Shown in pieces: positions 15,801 to 18,383 of a DNA stretch of 18,383 bases. This DNA comes from JAKLFA01 sp038222225. Its GTDB lineage: Bacteria > Omnitrophota > Gorgyraeia > Zapsychrales > JANLHA01. How positions within the stretch are numbered: position 1 is the stretch's first letter; every line of letters begins with the position of its first letter. The DNA lies in NCBI GenBank assembly GCA_038222225.1, contig JBBRHV010000043.1, positions 1 to 18,383 of the forward strand, in the 5' to 3' direction. The position numbers and the translations under genes are program-made. A model generated the notes under the pieces. That model was given only the letters and a program-made list of their open reading frames with translations. It searched no databases and had not been told where the DNA came from.

Positions 15801-18383
15801 ATGATATTGATTCGATTGATTCCCGCGACGCGACCAGCCCCGACATTGGCGCGGACGAAGTTGCCAACGAAGTGGCCAATGCCCCGACAACGCCGTATTG
15901 CGAGGGCGCGACCACCCCGGTCACTAAAGTGTCGGATTCAACACCGGAATTTTCCGCGATCTATGATGATGTCAACACCGCGGATCTGGCCAATTATTAT
16001 GAAATTGAGGTGGACACCGCATCCGGTTTTAATGGAAGCAGGGTGTGGGATACCGGAAAAACCGCAATGTCAAATCTCAGTGAAAATAGCCGCTCCACGG
16101 ATGTTTCGTGGGCCGGGGCTGCCCTTTCCAACGGAACGGCATATTATTGGCGGATACGATTCTGGGATACTGGCACCGCTCAGGCTGGCGATTGGAGCGC
16201 GACTCAGCAATTTACAATGAACTACGCGCCGTCGGCTCCGCAAACGCCGTATTGCGAAGGTCAGGCAACGCCCGTGACCAATGTGACTGATTCAACCCCG
16301 GAATTTTCCGCGGTTTACGATGATCCGGATGCCACGGATTACGCCTATTATTATCAAATTCAGGTGAATACCGCTTCTAACTTTTCTGGCACCACCATGT
16401 GGGATTCGACCAAAACCTTGCTGGGCAGCCCATTGGCCGAAAACAGCCGCATGCCGGATGTCTCTTATGCCGGTTCAGCAATGAGCAGTAACGCGACGTA
16501 TTATTGGCGCATCATGTTTTGGGACACCGCCGGTGTCGCAGGTGCTTGGTCCGCGACTCAGCAGTTTACGATTCGTCAGCAATACGTGGCGTTTTATACG
16601 AACCCAACCACGTCGTTTTCCTGCCAGCTTTTAGAGGTCTCGCCGGTGGTTAAGTTGTATGACGGGTTCGGCAATGTCCAGACCGGCGACAGCTCCTCGA
16701 GCATTGTTCTGTCGATTGATACGAATCCTGGAAGCTCCAGCCTGTTGGGGACAACCACCAAGACTGTTTCAAGCGGGAGCGCTACCTTTGATGATTTGCA
16801 GATTCCCGAGCCTGGTGTGGGATACACCTTGCGGGCTGCGTGCGCTGGTCATACGTTTGGGACTTCAAACAGTTTTACTGTCGAATCCTGTACTCTCCCT
16901 AAGGCGGATATTGTGTGGAGCGGTTCCGGCACCAACGTGACTGTTTTGTGCTGGCTGCAGGGAGCGGAAGGGGCGGTGACCCTAGGCGGTTCGGATACCT
17001 GCGCCATGACCATTTATACTGCTGCCGGAGCTACCGCAGCCACCATTACCACCGGCAATTTCGGCGCGCCTTCGGGCAATATTTTTAAATATACCTGGGC
17101 CGCCGGGAGTTTGAACCAGACCTATTACGCGACGATTAGTCTTTATTATGCGAGCAAGACCAAAACCTATTCGGATTTTACCACGATTGATTTGAGTCGT
17201 TTTGGAACATACAACAACGCCAGCACCGCTAGCACGAACACTACGTCGGTCAACTGGCTGGACATCGGCGTCATCAAGGCCCAGACCGATACCATCAACT
17301 GGACCAATGTCACAGATATTAAGGAAAAAACCGATACCATCAATTGGCCGGATGTGGGAGTGCTGGTGGCGGATAGTACGACGATTAAGACTGATTTGAC
17401 GACGATCAAGGGGTATACCGATCAGGTGGAAGGGTATGTGGATACTGCAGAATCACAAATAACCACTCTTCAGGGTACTCTTAGTGGTTTGAGTGCTGGT
17501 CTTGTCAACTGGGAGGACATTGGGGCGATGAGTTATGCCGGGGTGAACTGGCTGGATATGGACAAGATGAGCGATGCCGGGGTGAACTGGTTAGTGATTG
17601 ATGTTATTCAAAGTACTACGCAAACAATGGGTCTGACTATGGGTTTAGCCAATTGGACTGACCTGGGGAAAATGAGCAATGCCGGGGTCAACTGGCTGGA
17701 TATTGACCGGCTGAGCGATGCGGGGGTGAACTGGTCAGATCTGGATGTTTTAAGTGATGCGCATATTGTATGGAGCAATATGAGAATGATGACCACGGCC
17801 GGGATCTCCTGGACCGATATTGCAACGATGAGTTCGACCGGGATCAACTGGTTGGATATTGACATTTTAAGTGATGCGGGGGTGAATTGGAACGACATGG
17901 ACAAGATGACCGACGCCGGGGTGAATTGGTCGGATCTGGCCTACATGACCGGTTCCGGCACCAACTGGGCTGCCACGGTCAACTGGGATAGTTTAGCCAC
18001 TTTGACCACCGCCGGCGCGAACTGGGTGGATATGGCGGTCATGGGCAACTCCGGGATCAATTGGGGAGATCTGGATGTGATGAGCCGCATCGGCGTCAAT
18101 TGGTCGGACATGGGGGTCATGACCACCCGCAGCATCAACTGGACCAGCATGAGCGATATGACCACCGTCGGCATCAACTGGCTGGATGTGGATGTGTTAA
18201 GCGACGCGGGGATTCTTTGGGGCGACATTAATACCATGACGAATGCCGGGATCAATTGGCTGGATCTGGATATGATGAGTGATGCGGGAATCAACTGGCT
18301 GGATTTGGATAGATTGAGTGATGCGGGGGTGAACTGGCTGGATATTGATAGGATGAGTGATGCGGGTGTGAACTGGTCGGATC
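12809..18383 (+). CDS. Giant multi-domain exported repeat protein, 5' part
   Basis: One frame stays open from the ATG at 12809 to the window end: 1,858 codons with no stop. In order: a long signal sequence (hydrophobic residues 31-45, likely cleavage after A53); a conserved N-terminal region (about 60-420, with GPVHYQKDGKWEDIDTRW as often precedes DNRLRE-type domains); a DNRLRE-like beta domain (about 420-605; VYRGFLEFNTSGV); a right-handed beta-helix (about 610-1019, ending PDIGADE); two FN3-like repeats (about 1025-1257); Ig-like domains (about 1258-1465, GNVQTGDSSSSIVLSI); a coiled-coil-like stretch; then 13-residue repeats to the edge. The architecture suggests a surface fibre or adhesin. 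It follows a secretin operon with no clear terminator between, so that system may export or anchor it. An upstream in-frame TGA at 12776 leaves no earlier start. Confidence 0.88.
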   Translation, partial: MAGFGRKHLKAFFFGAKKTGYRSHAAVGLRAGFVLCAAALWMFAANRPAPSLAGDPAVDSSSSSLLDTQSAESDPWKDMPEEEIHVYEDYPSVPGLPKGSVEIESERKQTVKKFIRPDGSQQTIIKAGPVHYQKDGKWEDIDTRWQPVEESQVTSHKSQVATLDPRLLNPLQVSVEKWDYQMVDADYQAFVKKTFGSKKILELQKNGHTFSAMPLDLNLVSAKGESQLIAQPQAVEGQVANGEKEVFSDGGYIEWKDAYGPGRDFRYTPTGTRFIKILRIASLDKVIDPKDEGRWTGEDGRTNNESLIELGLEFTTDLDIYVDGKLWDGMTELKSTDVSFRDKEGEQQWWWTTPTGEDAKNDRVKGWFIISKGKETSSKSQVPSPKDPVLNDAAQEKMTTFSVKVQFPLAWLKDAAYPVELDPTNITAATTDGHIYGSHAASYSNARNTSSGYSTAGTSFTVGQSGTSPYTVYRGFLEFNTSGVSSQPKKLELYLKPLTCSTADDLKMGKYVWSTPIGAGNQEANYDGALGSVTSVVTFRTANKATTATWYTSEAALTPSNYIVTSGTTMLVLLSGKDISNTAPSGAEYWTINTADSSGNEPYISLIDAQPYYYSVGTNSSDIKTAAYLSVIAGAAVTDACQDNKIGVGDIIVAGGINYHIVARSSGCGYTVRDDNFRMPADISDVLITSIKRAYNSITSAISGTPQNLVTNGVQMNLVLYNDGAFVESPSVTGYTTDATRYVAIYSATTTEAGATQRHTGVEGTGVRIVPTTCPATAFVYIQNDYTRLTGIEISGASASCSSGDISGVFVGSTATYQRLDKMIIHYISASGQYEVTGCRYNMTGGRTGYISNSIIYAITSTGSLFKASGISNYAGTLYSYANTIYSIAGTNYMGYGQYNGGASTTTIVTNTYAGSVSGFSGGSCFYNSAGGTLTQSYNVSSDATASGTGSKTNKNSYSDYFYSTSGTENLHSRHNSNTLWGGYGADLDSDANLPVIDDIDSIDSRDATSPDIGADEVANEVANAPTTPYCEGATTPVTKVSDSTPEFSAIYDDVNTADLANYYEIEVDTASGFNGSRVWDTGKTAMSNLSENSRSTDVSWAGAALSNGTAYYWRIRFWDTGTAQAGDWSATQQFTMNYAPSAPQTPYCEGQATPVTNVTDSTPEFSAVYDDPDATDYAYYYQIQVNTASNFSGTTMWDSTKTLLGSPLAENSRMPDVSYAGSAMSSNATYYWRIMFWDTAGVAGAWSATQQFTIRQQYVAFYTNPTTSFSCQLLEVSPVVKLYDGFGNVQTGDSSSSIVLSIDTNPGSSSLLGTTTKTVSSGSATFDDLQIPEPGVGYTLRAACAGHTFGTSNSFTVESCTLPKADIVWSGSGTNVTVLCWLQGAEGAVTLGGSDTCAMTIYTAAGATAATITTGNFGAPSGNIFKYTWAAGSLNQTYYATISLYYASKTKTYSDFTTIDLSRFGTYNNASTASTNTTSVNWLDIGVIKAQTDTINWTNVTDIKEKTDTINWPDVGVLVADSTTIKTDLTTIKGYTDQVEGYVDTAESQITTLQGTLSGLSAGLVNWEDIGAMSYAGVNWLDMDKMSDAGVNWLVIDVIQSTTQTMGLTMGLANWTDLGKMSNAGVNWLDIDRLSDAGVNWSDLDVLSDAHIVWSNMRMMTTAGISWTDIATMSSTGINWLDIDILSDAGVNWNDMDKMTDAGVNWSDLAYMTGSGTNWAATVNWDSLATLTTAGANWVDMAVMGNSGINWGDLDVMSRIGVNWSDMGVMTTRSINWTSMSDMTTVGINWLDVDVLSDAGILWGDINTMTNAGINWLDLDMMSDAGINWLDLDRLSDAGVNWLDIDRMSDAGVNWSD
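13257..13313 (+). repeat. Compound heptanucleotide tandem repeat inside the giant gene
   Basis: Four perfect copies of AGTCACA (13257-13284) are followed by a degenerate copy GGTCGCA, a single A, then CCCTCGA twice (13293-13306) and CTCCTGA. In frame it encodes a Ser/Gln/His/Lys-rich linker (about residues 150-169) after the GKWEDIDTRW block. Seven is not a multiple of three: loss of one unit would move translation to a TGA at 13311, gain of one to a TGA at 13333. Confidence 0.9.
13941..13966 (+). repeat. Second heptanucleotide tandem repeat inside the giant gene
   Basis: Three perfect copies of CCAAGTC (13941-13961) are followed by a partial CCAAG (13962-13966) and preceded by the imperfect ACAAGCT. 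It encodes SKSQVPSPK, again in a linker that breaks an otherwise regular domain. Loss of one unit would lead to a TGA at 13977, and gain of one to a TGA at 14065. Confidence 0.85.
14636..15865 (+). other. Right-handed parallel beta-helix domain within the giant protein
   Basis: About 410 residues rich in Gly, Ser, Thr, Tyr and Asn, with short repeated beta-strand patterns (TGIEISGAS, DKMIIHYISASG, GYISNSIIYAITS, YSYANTIYSIAG, TIVTNTYAGSVSG). The segment closes with SPDIGADEV (D1012-E1017), the typical end of pectate-lyase-like 'choice-of-anchor' beta-helix domains. Such domains bind or cleave polysaccharides or act as surface stalks. No catalytic residues can be assigned here. Confidence 0.7.
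15881..16579 (+). repeat. Two tandem FN3-like domains, period 354 bp (118 residues)
   Basis: Both copies follow the same path: PYCEG, then DSTPEFSAxYDD, YYxIxVxTASxF, an ENSRxxDVS block, TYYWRIxFWDT (AYYWRIRFWDT in the first copy), and WSATQQFT. The PYC motif recurs exactly 354 bp apart (15893 and 16247). Protein similarity is high while DNA identity is moderate, so the duplication is not very recent. Confidence 0.85.
17252..17506 (+). other. Transition segment: 15-residue NW units and a coiled-coil-like stretch
   Basis: Two 15-residue units (NWLDIGVIKAQTDTI, NWTNVTDIKEKTDTI) begin the repeat region. They are followed by a NWPDVGVL unit that runs into a heptad-like stretch (TDLTTIKGYTDQVEGYVDTA, then SQITTLQGTLSGLS) likely to form a coiled coil. 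The regular 13-residue array starts after it. Confidence 0.7.
17507..18383 (+). repeat. Array of 13-residue (39-bp) NWxD(I/L/M)xx(M/L)(S/T)xAG(I/V) repeats
   Basis: Counting from AAC at 17507, I find 20 complete 13-residue units plus a partial one cut by the window end, with two irregular insertions (a 22-residue unit, NWLVIDVIQ onward, and a 6-residue NWAATV). The consensus is NWLDIDxMSDAG(V/I). Trp at position 2, Ile/Leu/Met at 5, Met/Leu at 8 and Ala at 11 are spaced by three. The last three complete units are much closer to one another in DNA than the middle ones. I do not recognise a named repeat family. Confidence 0.92.

Noticed and set aside
17167..18294. Long open frames on the - strand across the 13-residue repeat region (17167-17409, 17608-17904, 17941-18294)
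   Set aside because: They are low-complexity mirror translations of the 39-bp repeats with no start signal. The + strand frame is continuous over 5.5 kb with recognisable domains.
17507..18383. CRISPR-like array because of a regular 39-bp period
   Set aside because: The units are contiguous, have no spacers, vary mostly at codon third positions, and are read in one open frame.

Overview
The window looks like a chromosomal segment of a diderm (outer-membrane-bearing) bacterium with roughly balanced base composition. Signal peptides, a secretin, a GspC-like inner-membrane protein and very large repeat-rich surface proteins point to an uncultured lineage. Candidatus Omnitrophota or a relative in the PVC neighbourhood is my best guess, because giant multi-domain surface proteins are reported from Omnitrophota. 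No marker gene in the window proves this. All genes I can support lie on the + strand.

Positions 1-2647 hold the end of a glycine-cleavage block: the 3' end of gcvPA, a complete gcvPB, and a lipoate-protein ligase-family gene that probably supplies the lipoyl group needed by the H protein (GcvH is not in the window).

A near-consensus sigma70-type promoter (TTGACA, 16 bp, TATAAT at 2667-2694) begins a second block, 2750-7727. It encodes a secreted EF-hand protein, an S41 (Ctp-like) protease homologue whose catalytic lysine position reads Gln, a small membrane-anchored protein whose C-terminus resembles ATP synthase delta/OSCP, and four envelope-glycan-type genes (DPM1-like GT2, DUF2304 protein, SAM methyltransferase, second GT2).

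After a 286-bp AT-rich gap with a candidate promoter enclosed by an inverted repeat, a third block (8014 to the window end) reads as one secretion/surface unit. It holds an ExeA/GspA-like AAA+ ATPase, a GspC-like bitopic protein, a secretin, a periplasmic coiled-coil/TPR protein, and the first 1,858 codons of a giant exported protein that runs off the window. The giant protein has no stop from 12809 to 18383. From its N-terminus it carries a signal sequence, a conserved N-terminal region, a DNRLRE-like beta domain, a right-handed beta-helix, two 118-residue FN3-like repeats, Ig-like domains, and an array of 13-residue NWxD(I/L/M)xx(M/L)-type repeats still going at the end. Its tight linkage to a secretin suggests that these genes export, assemble or anchor it.

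Two tandem heptanucleotide arrays lie inside the giant gene. Gain or loss of one unit in either would shift the frame into a stop, so they are candidate phase-variation sites or integrated copies of a genomic short-repeat family. No tRNA, rRNA, CRISPR array or transposase was seen.
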